From Ornithodoros turicata (taxonomy: Eukaryota > Arthropoda > Arachnida > Ixodida > Argasidae): a stretch of 64,000 bases of DNA. The notes beneath the pieces were generated by a model that saw nothing but the letters and a program-made list of their open reading frames with translations, had not been told where the DNA came from and ran no database searches. Positions 22,540 through 33,387 of the stretch are shown here, piece by piece. The position numbers and the translations under genes were made by a program. The stretch spans positions 50,138,841 to 50,202,840 of the forward strand of contig NC_088206.1 in the NCBI RefSeq assembly GCF_037126465.1. The letters run 5' to 3'. How positions within the stretch are numbered: position 1 is the first letter of the stretch; the number at the start of each line of letters is the position of its first letter.

Positions 22540-22715
22540 CAGTCAAACTCCTTTACAACGAAACTCAGGGGACAGCAAAAAAAATTAGCAGTAAAGGTAT
22601 TTTCGTTATAAAGGATGTCAATTATTGGACCTATAGGGCTCCAGCGGGACCGCAAAAAAATTTGCTGTAGTGGTATTTTCGTTAAAAAGGTGTTCACTAT
22701 AAAGGAGTTTGACTG
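22540..22715. mobile_element. TA-flanked MITE, 176 bp, copy 2
   Basis: Nearly identical to 8365-8541, same TIRs and TA flanks. High similarity between the two copies suggests recent activity of its (absent) autonomous partner. Confidence 0.75.
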
Positions 22716-25070
22716 TACTTTTCTTCAAATAACAGCTTAGGATTTCGGAATATCCAGTTATAATGTGATGAGGACGATGCGATGGACTGAGGACTGTGGA
22801 CTCTCAAAAACAAGCCTAAACTAACATAACCTCTGAAAACTAACCTAGGACCCGGTTCTAACCTAGGTTCCCACCCTGGGACGATTTTTTCGTATCCCGG
22901 CAATTAGAGGAGCGCCGTTGTGAACAGCTGAGGGAACGGATCATAGCCGATCAAGTGCTATCACGTTATTTGTTTAAATTGGGAGACAGGATTTTTTAAA
23001 TTAACATTCATGCTAATGCATAGTAAAATCATTGAACAAGAAACATAAATGCGGTTACACCCGCTGCACCACTTGCATTGTGCCGATTACATCTGTTCTT
23101 TCTGTTCCTCTCTCGCAAAGTTTGCTGAACACAGATAACGTGGCAAGATGAGGAAGCGATTCTCCAACAACAAATAAATCTTGACTATGACACGATGTGA
23201 TTCATCACTGGTGATTTTCCAAGGTCTTGCTACCTTCTAAGTATTTCTAGCAGATATGTTGGAAAAATGGGAGGCGTGTTCTTTTATAAAGGGGAGTACT
23301 ACAGAATACTGAGCGCAATGACACATTACCTTCTGTATTCATACCAATGAAATGAAACGCAGTTCTAAATGCCGTTATCCTAAGGAACATTTATCTGTGT
23401 GTAATCCTATCTATCTATATTTCAAGGGCTTTTAGTGCACAATTATCCACACTTTACCCACCACACACTTTCTTTTCTTAGTAAACATGATGCAGATTAT
23501 TGTTTTTTTTTTATCTTCTCTGGCTAGTCCGAGGATCAAATGCTATGCATTCCAGTTATTTGATTTGTAATACAAGAGCCACAGCGTTTTCATAATCTGC
23601 ACCATCCCATTCAGTGATCATCCACTGGGGTGTCCACCCTGTGTCTCTTTGGCCTTTCCATTTTCAGCCTTCTGATTTTCGGCCTTCTGATAGTTCAGCG
23701 TTATGAGTTTTCGGCTTTCGGCCTTTTGATAGGCTCAATACTTGCACCTCTAAATAAATGCATTTAGCAGCAGCTATGCAAAAAAAGAAAAAAAAGAGAA
23801 GGAAGCTCTTAAAACTCCTTGAACTCCATCTTTATGTATAAATGTACTGTAGGGGACACGGTTGTCTAAAATGGGCACTCCGTGGTTTATCGCATCTCAA
23901 ATCTCCAGGTGTTGTAAGACTACTTCTTTCGAGTAGTCGTGCTGCACGTGCTGCACCTGGTCAACCTTCAAGTGCACATGCGCATGCATGACACAACACT
24001 TTCAAGCGCAACCGAGGTAATATGGGACAGCGAAGTACTGACAGGCGATTTTAGCTAACTGTGTCCCCAACAGTACAAGATAAAATGAACGGAACTTGAC
24101 GCGCGAGAAGGTCTCGGAGCACAAATGAGGCGCGCATTAGCGAAAAGAAAAGAAAATGGCGAATTATTATTATGGGAGGCGACAGTACGACTTCTAGCAT
24201 TTTTTCAGCATTACGAGCATTACGGTACAGTCCTGTTGAAAGTTGCTGTAAAGAATGACTGTAAAGCCCGGCCTGCACTAACCAGAAATACGAGAGATTC
24301 TCGTTAGCCTTATGAGACAGTTCAAACAGTTGACTGAGTCCGCACAAACTCGAACCGGCAAAATTGGGCGAATTGATGTTTCACGTGGAGCTAATAAACT
24401 CGTCTCACACTTCTGTACCCGCACCGTGCGCAGAGGGGTAGGCTCATGGGATAATCTCTTTACGAGCAGCTAAGCAACCTTTTGTACTGGTCTCCAAGGC
24501 CACGCTCTAAGTCAATGGGACATGAAAGTAATGAGAAGAGAGAGAAAGAGGATGCAGGAACCACCATGCCATCCACACCCCATACGAACTAGCACCATGA
24601 TGCGCATGCGCACCCCTTGCACGGCGGATGGATACAGTCAGCGCAGTTTCTCCTTTGCGTCACCCGATGACGCCACAGAGTGGCATGCTTTCAGTCGGCA
24701 TGCATGTGTACTCAGATTTCATGCTTTTTTATAAAAACTAAAAGTGGTAGACATAAATTTGGTGTCTATTGATTCCTGAAAGTTTTCGAGAGAAAGTAAA
24801 TGGAAAGTTTTTTTCGAAATGGCTATAGAAGTTTAATAAAAACCTGTTCAAAGAGGGAGGAGAAAAATTGTGTATTTTTTTTCACATTCGTGACGTCACC
24901 GTAAAACACATACGACATGTATGAGAAATCTAATAACATTATTCTGTTCATCCCGTCTTCCTCTTTATGGTGAAACCACCCGCGTCAAAATCTGCGCGGT
25001 GGTTACCGAGAAAAAGCATAAAATCTGTTCCATAGGAAATACATTGGGACGGAGAGCTGGTATGCCCTCT
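22716..25070. other. Long copy A intron stretch, no gene seen
   Basis: Contains a pyrimidine-rich run of ttttcggcctt-type repeats near 23650-23740. A probable element end lies at 25040-25069 (agctggtatgccctcttaa, reading TTAAGAGGGCATACCAGC when reversed, hence possibly a TTAA-type element whose other end I could not find). No recognised coding sequence. Confidence 0.35.
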
Positions 25071-25074
25071 TAAG

Positions 25075-25474
25075 TTCTATTACTACTAGTATAGCTTGCA
25101 TCCGGCAGTATGCCATAAGGTCTAAGTTGGCCAGTCTGACAAGCTGTTCTTTCTGCTCGGTGACGTAATGCCATGAGGTCGTTTATTGCTGGAGAATGAC
25201 CAACGTATCCCGTCATTCTTTTGAACCTAACCTCAGCGTTGTGAATGCTGCAACTAATTGCTTGTGAGAGCGTCTCGGTGACATACTGGTGTACACAGAT
25301 GTTCTGAGGCGGAAGAGTCTCTAGTTTGTGAAAGAAATCAGTCAGTAGATAATGAGAGGGGCAATCTGTCATGCGAAATATACAGAGGAAAACTGTCACT
25401 AACTCTAATGTTGACATCCACGTAGCGCATGACAAGTGTCGAGTGATGTCTGCTGAACACCACGAAACGTCCAA
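25075..25474 (-). pseudogene. LINE fragment, antisense
   Basis: The minus-strand frame includes FKRMTGYVGHSPAINDLMAL and RHRAERTACQTGQL. This is the same RT-upstream block found in sense at about 4640-4745 and belongs to the RNase H-bearing LINE family. Isolated and 5' and 3' truncated. Confidence 0.75.
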
Positions 25475-25748
25475 TACATCAAGTGATGGGGTGTACCTTC
25501 GCCCTCCTTCAATCCAAAAGTGCCAGGGGGAAAGAAAAATAAAGGTGGTGGAGAATTTATATAACTAACAACTCAACAGGTGTTAACCTACTGGTCCTTC
25601 CTTGGTTTTCTCCATGGGTGCTAGTGTGACCTTTTTGTCATTGTTATAGACGAATAAAAGAATCCAGGGATTTTTGCAGCTTCTACATGGCACAGTTCTC
25701 ACAATTCTTTAGAGTTTATACAGTGAAGGAATGTTGTTCTCATATCTT
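25475..25748. other. Copy A intron, nothing recognised
   Basis: No repeat partner or reading frame of note. Confidence 0.3.
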
Positions 25749-25905
25749 GAGTAATGCGTAATGCCACTACGCATTACTTGCCAAAAATGTAATAAAGTTA
25801 CATTGTTTATTACTTCTCTCCAAAATGTATTGTGTTACCATAACTCATTACTCAAATGCAATGTGTTACCAGTAATGCATTATGTGCTTTGTAATGCGTT
25901 ACTCC
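25749..25905. repeat. Palindromic AGTAATGCG MITE-like repeat
   Basis: Begins gagtaatgcgtaatgcc and ends gtaatgcgttactcc, with several internal taatgc/gcatta and gttacc/ggtaac iterations. About 157 bp, self-complementary. Similar in style to the gtaacgagttac patch at 13627-13710. Confidence 0.5.
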
Positions 25906-25996
25906 CCACCTCTGCTTGGTGTGAATCGTCACAACTTCCAAAATTTCATGCAAGTGACGTACAAAAGTACATAATCTATGCCTACTTTCACTACAG

Positions 25997-26102
25997 GTTC
26001 CTGCAAACCTTGCGCTGAAAGAACCAATGGGCAAACAGAGACAGCGCAAGGAGGCTAAAGAGAGACATGTAGATGATTCTGTCCTCAATTACGGAGACTA
26101 TG
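25997..26102 (+). CDS. MBD-gene copy A, coding exon 5 (basic linker)
   Basis: Acceptor ctacag/GTTCC, donor CTATG/gtatga. Encodes VPANLALKEPM, GKQRQRKEAKE, then VDDSVLNYGDY. Against copy B (50952-51057, same length and phase) the first eleven residues diverge, while GKQRQRKEAKE and VDDSVLNYGD are unchanged. That pattern argues for selection on those two segments. No named domain. Confidence 0.75.
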
Positions 26103-26185
26103 GTATGATAGTCATTGGAAGAAGTGAAATTGTTGCTATTTTTAATTCTCTACGGTACAAACAACTCAAAGTTTTCTCCTCCTAG

Positions 26186-26277
26186 GAGCTTGTTTTAAGG
26201 AACAAAATGTGATCTGTGCACAACTGGTGGTATCCATCACACATATGCCTCTGCTAGACTCGCAAAGTTTGAAAGAT
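26186..26277 (+). CDS. MBD-gene copy A, coding exon 6
   Basis: Acceptor cctag/GAGCT, donor AAAGAT/gtaagt. Encodes ACFKEQNVICAQLVVSITHM, then PLLDSQSLKD. Copy B (51154-51248) is one codon longer and retains KEQNVICAQL and PLLDSQSLKD. The preceding intron is only 83 bp. Confidence 0.75.
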
Positions 26278-26364
26278 GTAAGTTTTCCTTTTCTCTGTGT
26301 TGTCATCTTTTTGGGGAACACGTTTGATCTATAGCTCTCAGAGTGTAACATCTTTGTGATTCAG

Positions 26365-26468
26365 GCCCGAACTGGAATGGAAAACACGGACACAAGATGT
26401 ACAGTTTTCAGAGGTGTGACAGATGAACGGCCTGGTACTTCTCGAGACAAGAAGGCTCCAAAACTCAT
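26365..26468 (+). CDS. MBD-gene copy A, coding exon 7
   Basis: Acceptor ttcag/GCCCG, donor CTCAT/gtgagt, phase 2. Encodes ARTGMENTDTRCTVFRGVTD, then ERPGTSRDKKAPKL. Copy B (51346-51449) has the same length and nearly the same residues. Hydrophilic; no known domain. Confidence 0.75.
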
Positions 26469-26543
26469 GTGAGTCGATCAACAGAAACATTTGAGTTGTT
26501 TTTTTTAGATACAGAACAAAACTGCTCTAAATGATCTTTGCAG

Positions 26544-26622
26544 GTCACAGGTGCAAGACAAGGGGAGCAAGAAAAGAAAACTCCCTGGGAACACTACACC
26601 AAAGGCATTTTCTCTTTAATTT
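26544..26622 (+). CDS. MBD-gene copy A, coding exon 8 (KRKLPG motif)
   Basis: Acceptor ttgcag/GTCAC; completes Met and encodes SQVQDKGSKKRKLPGNTTPK. KKRKLPG is a plausible monopartite nuclear localisation signal, fitting an MBD protein. In both A and B the frame then runs into AAGGC and reaches TAA within about five codons (PKAFSL stop in A). Either the protein ends here at about 224 residues, or a GC-AG intron starts at AAG/gc (exon end 26604). I cannot decide between the two. Confidence 0.65.
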
Positions 26623-26639
26623 TCTTAGTGGTGGAGAAA

Positions 26640-26860
26640 CTGCTTGCCATGGTCGGCCATGCTTAGGCGAGCAATGTCACAACTATCACAGGAGGGACCG
26701 TGTGTCCCGAGCTGACTTCACAGGGAACTGTGCCGACATTTGTCTTAAAACGTCTAAGGAAAACCCAGGGAAAACACCCCGGACAGCACAGCCGGTGGCC
26801 GGATTCAAACCCGGGTCACCTCCCAGTCTCGGCATGGAATGCCATCACATGCAAATGTGT
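26640..26860 (-). repeat. tRNA-derived SINE (shared by A and B introns)
   Basis: Reversed, it begins with a tRNA-like promoter (ccgagactgggaggtgaccc, then gggtttgaatccgg, a B box) followed by a body with ggggtgttttccctgggttt. The homologous copy in B is at 51600-51835, so this insertion predates the gene duplication. Confidence 0.6.
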
Positions 26861-27138
26861 GGAATGCGTTTTTTTCTTGGTGTTGAATAGAGGGTGGCTT
26901 CTAAGTGTACTACTCAAGTTGAGGCATTCAGAGCCCATTTGCATAAAACAAAATTGATGTGAAGGCAAACAATCTTACAGCAAGTTCGATCCCAGAGGAG
27001 CAAAGTCTCAGATATGGGGACCGAGGTGATGTTTAGACCATTCTGAAAGCATTCTCATGTCAGTGTCCTGTGAGAGCAAATTTGAGATAAATGCTAGCAC
27101 AGCTACCATCAAATGGAAATTACTTTGCGATCTTCCAG

Positions 27139-27185
27139 TGCCATGGAAGATGAGCATACTGCATACTTCTCTGAAGTCAGAACAG
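27139..27185 (+). CDS. Possible exon of MBD-gene copy A
   Basis: Acceptor ttccag/TGCC, donor AACAG/gtaaaa. In the frame giving AMEDEHTAYFSEVRT, the differences from copy B (52252 on) are mostly third-position changes, which hints at coding. However, the donor is lost in B (acag/attacc) and the phase does not match exon 8 without an unseen exon. Tentative. Confidence 0.35.
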
Positions 27186-27339
27186 GTAAAATCTGCAAAG
27201 TAATGGAACATCATTTTCATTTAGCAAAATTATCAGTAAACTTTTGTGCCCTTTTGGCTACCATATGCGTACAACTACATATCATGTGTATTTCATGGGT
27301 GCCCATCAAGAGTTGAACAATGGTGAAATCGAACCCAAG

Positions 27340-27625
27340 GTGAACGGCGGAAGGACGGTCACAATTAGAATGTGAGGTAACATTTCGTACTCCGTTCAAC
27401 TCAAGTCCCGTTTGGGTTAGGATGTGAGGTCCCTGCCTAGGACGATAGCAATGCGGGGGAGGTAAACATTGCTCCCGGCCGAATGTGTCAGAGACCTCTG
27501 GCATCTGTTAAAGAACCCCAAGTGGCCTAAATGTGCAGAATTTTACCACAAATGTATAGGCGGAGTGGCCGTACGTGTAAGCCTACCCCAAAGTCCTTAG
27601 TATGTGAAGCGAAGAAACTCTAGGA
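27340..27625. repeat. SINE-like repeat (AAGAACCCCAAGTGG type), shared with copy B
   Basis: Contains gttaaagaaccccaagtggc, a motif widespread in invertebrate SINEs, and gtcctaggcagggacctca-type sequence on the reverse. The copy B counterpart is 52900-53200 and a lone fragment is at about 6234. It predates the A/B duplication. Confidence 0.45.
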
Positions 27626-27639
27626 CATTATACGAGGTA

Positions 27640-28140
27640 AAAAGTCAGTTAGCGTACTCTGAATTTTCTCTTCTCCCATAGACTTCGCCATGCTATGACG
27701 TATGCGCGATGTTCCTCTGCGAGGGAGGGGCATGGCCACCGTGCAAGGACTGTTTAAGCCAGCTGTTGTGCATGTTCATGATGTCTGGTTTGCGAGCTCG
27801 CAGTGGTGTAGCTGCTGCGTGTATTGCATGGAATCAGCGCGTAGGTCAGTGAGCTGCAGGGACTGATGCATTGAACTGAGAAGCTGAGCGTCAGGTGGTG
27901 TAGGTTTTACAACCATGCTCACACTTTCCTTCCATCCTTTTTGTGGAGTATTGGAAATGACATTTTATTCGCTCCGAAGATGCATAGCTCTTCTTCATTG
28001 TCAACTGCGATAAGACAGCTTGTGATAATGCAAGCGTACGGACGTCTTGATAATTTCTCGGTAATCAAAGCCCGAGTATAATTTTTTAATGCTTGCCTGG
28101 TCTGCCTGTTCACCGTGAAGTCTGCTGTGGCACCTGATAA
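27640..28140 (-). repeat. Arm-type repeat with coding-like minus strand (A copy)
   Basis: Matches the left arm of the B foldback (53222-53700). The minus strand reads VDNEEELCIFGANKMSFPIL then HKKDGRKV, and this phrase is kept in all three copies of the repeat. It may derive from a host or transposon exon. No family assigned. Confidence 0.45.
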
Positions 28141-28634
28141 GGGATTGGTGACATAACAAAATGTGAAAGCGGCTACGAATGTGCGAAAATGCTACTCGTA
28201 GTGCCTTATCAGTGACTGACTTTGCATGTTAAACTAGTCCTTGTTACATTAGCGGAAAAGTGGAAATCGTGTTTTTTTTTTCGCTCATAAGTCATGAACG
28301 ATGAATCCCGTTCCTTTTGTGTTGTTGTCATGGTAACAGCATCTTTCATTCCATGATGAGAAATATTTGTGCTTTAGTGCCCATTTAACCATGAGATCAT
28401 CACACTTGTCTCTTGTTATTTTTATATCTGTCTTTCTTCATTAGTCATTTTACTAGGTGCTGGATGGGGTATCTGCGCACACCAACGCTACACAGCTGAA
28501 ACCCACACCTACAAAGACAGGAGTAACAGTGATGCCAAGCTACATCCAAGACTAGGAAGCAGCCAACTGCTGCTTGCTGTCCAAGCCAGACATATTTTTG
28601 ATACAGAAAGAAGATGGTTAAGAGCATCTAAGTT
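28141..28634 (+). other. Copy A intron, one doubtful exon-like frame
   Basis: At 28457 a tactag/GTGCTGG acceptor precedes two overlapping open frames (one ends at TAG near 28550), but no donor or B counterpart supports an exon. Confidence 0.25.
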
Positions 28635-28638
28635 TTAA

Positions 28639-29127
28639 AGGAGCACTGAGGTGACCCCCAAAGATTTTTTAGTTTTTCGGTGCTTAGTGTTCTCCAACCA
28701 ATAAAATGAGTTTCTGCGAAAGAATGATGAGGATAGGCTACCTACACAGCGAGCGCGAGAGCTCTGTTCCGCACACTTTTAAAAGATCCTTTTCCTTGTG
28801 AAAAGAGCGCATCGCAGAACGAGAGGACGTCATGACGTATGCTACTCCCCTCACGTGACCAGTGACGTACGGCGGCACAGCTCAAGCATGTGTAAGCGGC
28901 GCTTGAGCAGTGAAGAAAAAAAACGAAGAAACAAAGCACGGAGCCTTCACCACGTCACGAGGGCACCGTGTCGGCCGTCTGCGGCTGCTTTCACCGACTG
29001 TTTTTTGTAAATTCGATTGCTATATAACTCACTGCACAGCAAAATGTTTTACATGGTAATTCCTGGTGGATAGCTTGACAGATGAGGCAGGATTTCGAGC
29101 GATGTTAAATGTCACCTCATTGCTCCT
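28639..29127. mobile_element. TTAA-flanked MITE, 489 bp
   Basis: TIRs AGGAGCACTGAGGTGAC and AGGAGCAATGAGGTGAC, flanked by TTAA at 28635-28638 and 29128-29131. Non-coding. A decayed relative lies at about 13862-14030. piggyBac-like by target site, but a different TIR family from 292-916. Confidence 0.72.
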
Positions 29128-29129
29128 TT

Positions 29130-29224
29130 AATGAGACAGGACTTTTGTGCAGAAGGTTGCACTTCTTCAGGTCTTCAGGTGACCTGAAGAAGCGCAGCCT
29201 TCTGCACAAAAGTCTCATCTCATT
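29130..29224. repeat. Inverted repeat hairpin, 44-bp arms, 7-bp loop
   Basis: Left arm 29130-29173 and right arm 29181-29224 are reverse complements with about five mismatches (shared core acttttgtgcagaagg). It directly abuts the TTAA of the preceding MITE. Could fold as a long hairpin RNA if transcribed with copy A. Confidence 0.8.
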
Positions 29225-29428
29225 AAAATTTAGATGCTCTTCACAGTCTTCTTTCTGTTGTAAATTTCTATTGCCGGATACTTGCACATTGCTCTTCTAT
29301 GTACTACAATGACAAGAGGAGTCAAGTTGTGATCCTTGTCCTGACAACAGAGGTATATGTGCTGATACTAAGTGTGAAGCCTTCCTACGCATCACATGTG
29401 GTGGCTATACTTTTGTATCTTCCTGCAG

Positions 29429-29570
29429 TGCCTTTCCATCTTCAGTGAGGAAAGAAGACCTGTTAGAACGATCATTTTCTGTGGCAGAAGTAACATGTGT
29501 CGCGTCAGCTACAAACCCTTCTGTCCTCATTTTGGGCAGGGAGTCACAGTCTGAAACATTGGAGGAAGAG
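29429..29570 (+). CDS. MBD-gene copy A, downstream coding exon
   Basis: Acceptor tcctgcag/TGCC, donor GAAGAG/gtaggc. Encodes AFPSSVRKEDLLERSFSVAE, then VTCVASATNPSVLILGRESQ and SETLEEE. Enters in phase 2 and leaves in phase 0, which fits the next exon. No equivalent found in copy B within the window. Unknown function; Ser/Glu-rich. Confidence 0.55.
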
Positions 29571-29691
29571 GTAGGCAAACGACATTTCCTTGATGTTACT
29601 ATACTAGTTCTTGTTTGTTAGAATGAGGGCAAATTAGTACATACTAATTGTGCAACATGGATCTCAAAACCATCCTTATATGCTACGACAG

Positions 29692-29928
29692 TACGTCTTT
29701 GCGCATGAGAGAAAGAAAATGTTGGAGAAAGTATGTGACAAAGCATCTGCACACTCAGAGAGCACCAATAAGGGGGCATTCGCAGATGGGCCGCAACATC
29801 CTGCTGAAAAAGATGAAGCAACGTGGACCTCACGCGAAGTTATTGTGGTACCTCATTTGAGAGCGATCCAATGCAACAGTTCTAAGTGCATGAGGGGAAA
29901 GGGAAAAGCTGAGCAGGCTGCGCGATAG
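29692..29928 (+). CDS. MBD-gene copy A, downstream coding exon, stop or MITE-truncated
   Basis: Acceptor ctacgacag/TAC in phase 0, compatible with the previous exon. Encodes YVFAHERKKMLEKVCDKASA, then further charged sequence to CMRGKGKAEQAAR and a TAG at 29926-29928. A truncated MITE begins about ten bases later (29938), so the insertion may have removed a donor and created the present end. No recognised domain. Confidence 0.5.
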   Translation, partial: YVFAHERKKMLEKVCDKASAHSESTNKGAFADGPQHPAEKDEATWTSREVIVVPHLRAIQCNSSKCMRGKGKAEQAAR

Positions 29929-29937
29929 GCAGACCTA

Positions 29938-30510
29938 GAAATTTGACCCAGGACGCTGAGGCAACTTATGTACACAGGGTTTCTTACGCTATTACACTGC
30001 ATTGCCTCGCAAAGTGTTCAGTTAGCTGCTGCAACTAGAGACAGTAGTCCAGCCTTCACGTACGAATCCCGCGCGGGTGTAGGCGTCCCGTGATTCCAGT
30101 TCCTTGTAAGCCTGGAGCGTCCAGAAAGCGTGTATGCACTCTGCCACACGGATAGGCCTTTGTAAAAGTTGCCGCATCACTATCGAGTGCCAATCGCACC
30201 TGCTCGATGCGATGACAAGAATGACGGAGGACAGGGCAATTCGGCAACGATACAGATACAACCCGAGTAGGACCACCTAATCGCAGCCCTTTCAGTCAGA
30301 AGTGCACAAAAGGAAGACAGACTGAACGAGTTACCCAGATGTGATACCTTTTATTAGCTTCTTCCAGGAAGTTCAAGGTGGAAGGCCCCTGAGATGCAAG
30401 GTGTGATGCACTGCGGTACCGCGAATTTAAGGTTCCGCGAATAATTTTCTGATCCTGGCTTCTCACAAATTCACGAATTATTGAGCCCGCGAATTTAACC
30501 ACTTATACAG
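29938..30510. mobile_element. TA-type MITE, second copy, left-truncated
   Basis: Same family as 10453-11120, from aatttgaccca through the right end cacttatacag plus TA. The left TIR and about 130 bases are missing. Confidence 0.75.
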
Positions 30511-31535
30511 TATAAGCAATAGCATTGGTGGTTGTGCGCATGCGCAAAACATAAGGAGGATTGCGCATTGCTCAGATTCATCACGCTATCTCTTACGTAC
30601 GCAAAGGTGATAGCGTATGATGTACTAAAACTCAATCCATTTGGTGGTGGTTCTGGCGAGTCCCGGGCGAGGAGGAAACGTCTCCTTTCTCGTTTTTTCT
30701 CTCTGTTTTTTTGTTTCACGTTTCACCGGCCTTTCGTTCGAAATCTGACGGTGGAACAAGAGTCCTATATATAATGTGCGCGAGATGGTGGAAGCGAAAC
30801 TGAACACGATTTTGCCGAGAGCGTGCAGTGTGCGTGCATTCTACGTGGCATGTTTTCAGATGACCATTTCAAGCACGAGCGACAGTAGATGATTGCACTA
30901 AAGTGACATTGACCCCTTTAATTTTTCCGCCTATTCTTTAATTCAACCTTTGGATATTGCTATCAAATTTCATGTTGACGTCAGGGTTGAATTAACGGAA
31001 GTTTACTGTATACTAGGATGTGTGACTAGGAGGAATTTCATTGTTTGAACTTCTGCTATTGTGCTACAAATCTGAAGCACACTTGTTTTTCACTACTCGT
31101 TCATGTTTACAAATGAAAAGCCATTTTTGTGACACTTTCTCAAATAATTTTATTTAATAGCTATTTAATGTGAACAGTTAGTTTTCTGTGGCTCATGCAA
31201 TAAGAATCTCAGTGGCAACATCTTACCGATTCCTCCAAGTTTTAGATAGAATTGCATAGATACAGGCCAGCTGGTGGAGGAAAAGTAAAATTTCCACAGT
31301 TTTGCAGCTCAGGTTCCATGACCACGGGGTATCATGTTGACCTTCATCGGCCTGTGATATGGCTGTTCTGTGTTGTCCCATTAGAATAATTTGAATTTAA
31401 TTAAATGAATAATTTAATTTAATTGGACAAAATTTATTTGGACTGTCAGAAGTTTAAATTTTAGGTACATAAGTATTTGTTGAAAGACAAAATGGTGGTT
31501 TCTCATTTGGGTAGCAGCAGATAACAAACAACATT
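30511..31535. other. Copy A intron, nothing firm
   Basis: A pyrimidine-rich patch at 30680-30730 and a possible lone element end at about 30998-31012 (ggaagtttactgtatac). No gene recognised. Confidence 0.3.
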
Positions 31536-32226
31536 CCTGCCAACTCTCACGGATTATCCGGGAGACTGCCAAATTTCACTCAGTCTCCCGATTGTATGGA
31601 CACGCCCTCCAATCTCCCGGAAAATTGGGGCCTTGGGCTTTTCTTCTCTCATTTTCCTTTAAAAGCTGTGCAAACGTATTCCTGAAGAATTAGATAGTCC
31701 GTAGCACGTGTTTCGCGGCGTGACCATCCGTGGTTAGAGATGGTGGCAGATAGTGTGTTTCATTGTGTCCGTGTTTCTCGAGAAGACGTGCTATCGTCCT
31801 ATCGTCAGTCCAGTCTCGTACAGTAGTTTCGTCTCCTCCGATGGCGCTCTCCAAACAGAAGAAATACCTGGATGTTTCCTCATACGTGCCAGGTGCCTTT
31901 TCACAGGTTTCCTGGTTCCGGAAGCGACCACGTGTGACTGCTGTTCCAGAAGATGTTCCCAAAAAGTGGCGGTCGAAGACCACTGCCATCATCGGTGAAA
32001 TGGCTGCAGCTGCAAAAAATGCAATGTCCTGAAACGATGTGTCTTCGTAATTGCGATTGACAGAAGCAACGATAGCGTGTCACAGCTCCACCCGATAGTG
32101 GCTACTTATGACATAGAGGCAATGCAGTGGCAATGCCATTTCGAATGCACAAAATTGATGTGTCCCCCCTCTCCCAGATCGTGCTGCGGGCAGTCTCCCG
32201 AATTTTTTGTTCGTCAGGTTGGCAGG
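31536..32226. mobile_element. Non-autonomous DNA element, about 690 bp
   Basis: Left end cctgccaactctcacgg, with ccgggagactgcc; right end reversed cctgccaacctgacg, with cgggagactgccc. An internal plus-strand frame (31840-32030, MALSKQKKYLDVSSYVPGAF) may be a transposon or host remnant. Superfamily not assigned because the target duplication is unclear. Confidence 0.5.
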
Positions 32227-32431
32227 TATTTATTTATTCATAGTGCATGTGCTGCCAATCGGCATGCGTAGCAGGAATGAAACACGTTCTTTGAGCATTC
32301 CTCCACACAAGCCTGATTACAACTAGGGAAACACACATAAGAAAACATTACTAATTAGCCTGTTACCAAGTTTATTAGTTCCAACAGTGTACAAATGGAG
32401 AGGTATTTAAAAGAAACTTACTGATGGTTAG

Positions 32432-32540
32432 CTGCATAGCCAATACTCAAGTCCACAAAACAAAATTGTCAGTACTACCAGCCAATGAAAGCAGTTCCTT
32501 GTGTGACTGCTCTTTTGACAGGCAGATAGTACATTTGGAG
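32432..32540 (+). CDS. Possible 3' exon of MBD-gene copy A
   Basis: Acceptor atggttag/CTGC, donor TTGGAG/gtaagc. Encodes CIANTQVHKTKLSVLPANES, then SSLCDCSFDRQIVHLE, phase 0 at the end. Supported only by good splice sites and an open frame. Confidence 0.35.
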
Positions 32541-33387
32541 GTAAGCAGCGTGTGCAGACATGGGCCATCAATGTGCAGAGGCCATTTTCTGCTGATAGGA
32601 ACATTTGACAAGGGAATGAAAAGTATGAAGTAGGCAAAAGTGCTGTTTGAATTAAGCAGCTTTTCAATGCATCAAAAACATCATTTGATAAAAAAAAGAA
32701 ATATGTTTGAATTAACAGAAAGTATGATATATCTGAGTTTGAATTAATGAAAATGCGTATGCGTTGCACGGAACTGTACATGTGATACCATGTGACCATA
32801 AAACTAATGAAGACAAATCTGTGTAGAAAAAAAGAAAAATCCATCCTCCAGTGTATCAGTCACTGAAATGCATGTGGGTGGTGTCATTGTTGCAAATTTC
32901 GTTTCACAAATGTATAAGGAAGGAGTCTTTGGGATAGAACTGTTCTTAACTGTTGAGCGTATGCTGTTGCATTCTCGCAATGACACTTCCTATACTGTTA
33001 AAAGCTGGTTTGTGCTTTCTATTTCCTGGGGGATATGTGATATTAGTGTTCTTAAGAAACACTGTCTACTGCTTTCCGGGCCTTCTTTTTTTTGTTATGT
33101 GCCCTCCACTGAGAGGTGCTTGTAGCAGCGACACCCCAGCACTGTCTTTTGTGTTTTGTTCTGCCCAGCATTTCAGTATATATTCTGTAACATCGAATAA
33201 AGCTTCACAGAAAATTCAGAAAAAAAGATTGAAAGTACGGAGTGTTGTTAGCAGTACATACCTGCATGATTTGTGGGTAGCAAAATGTAATTCTGTTCTT
33301 ATCAATGAAAAGTTGGTTGGAACAAATGCTGTTTTTTTTAAATCTTTACATCCTCATATGAAAATATTTAACAAGTTGATCTTGCAG
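32541..33387 (+). other. Copy A intron before the last exon
   Basis: A 151-codon frame (32953-33408) spans into the last exon, but most of it is hydrophobic low-information sequence upstream of a clear acceptor. I regard it as intronic. Confidence 0.35.

Noticed and set aside
28457..28627. Exon after the tactag acceptor
   Set aside because: Two frames and the opposite strand are all open, there is no donor, and no counterpart in copy B.
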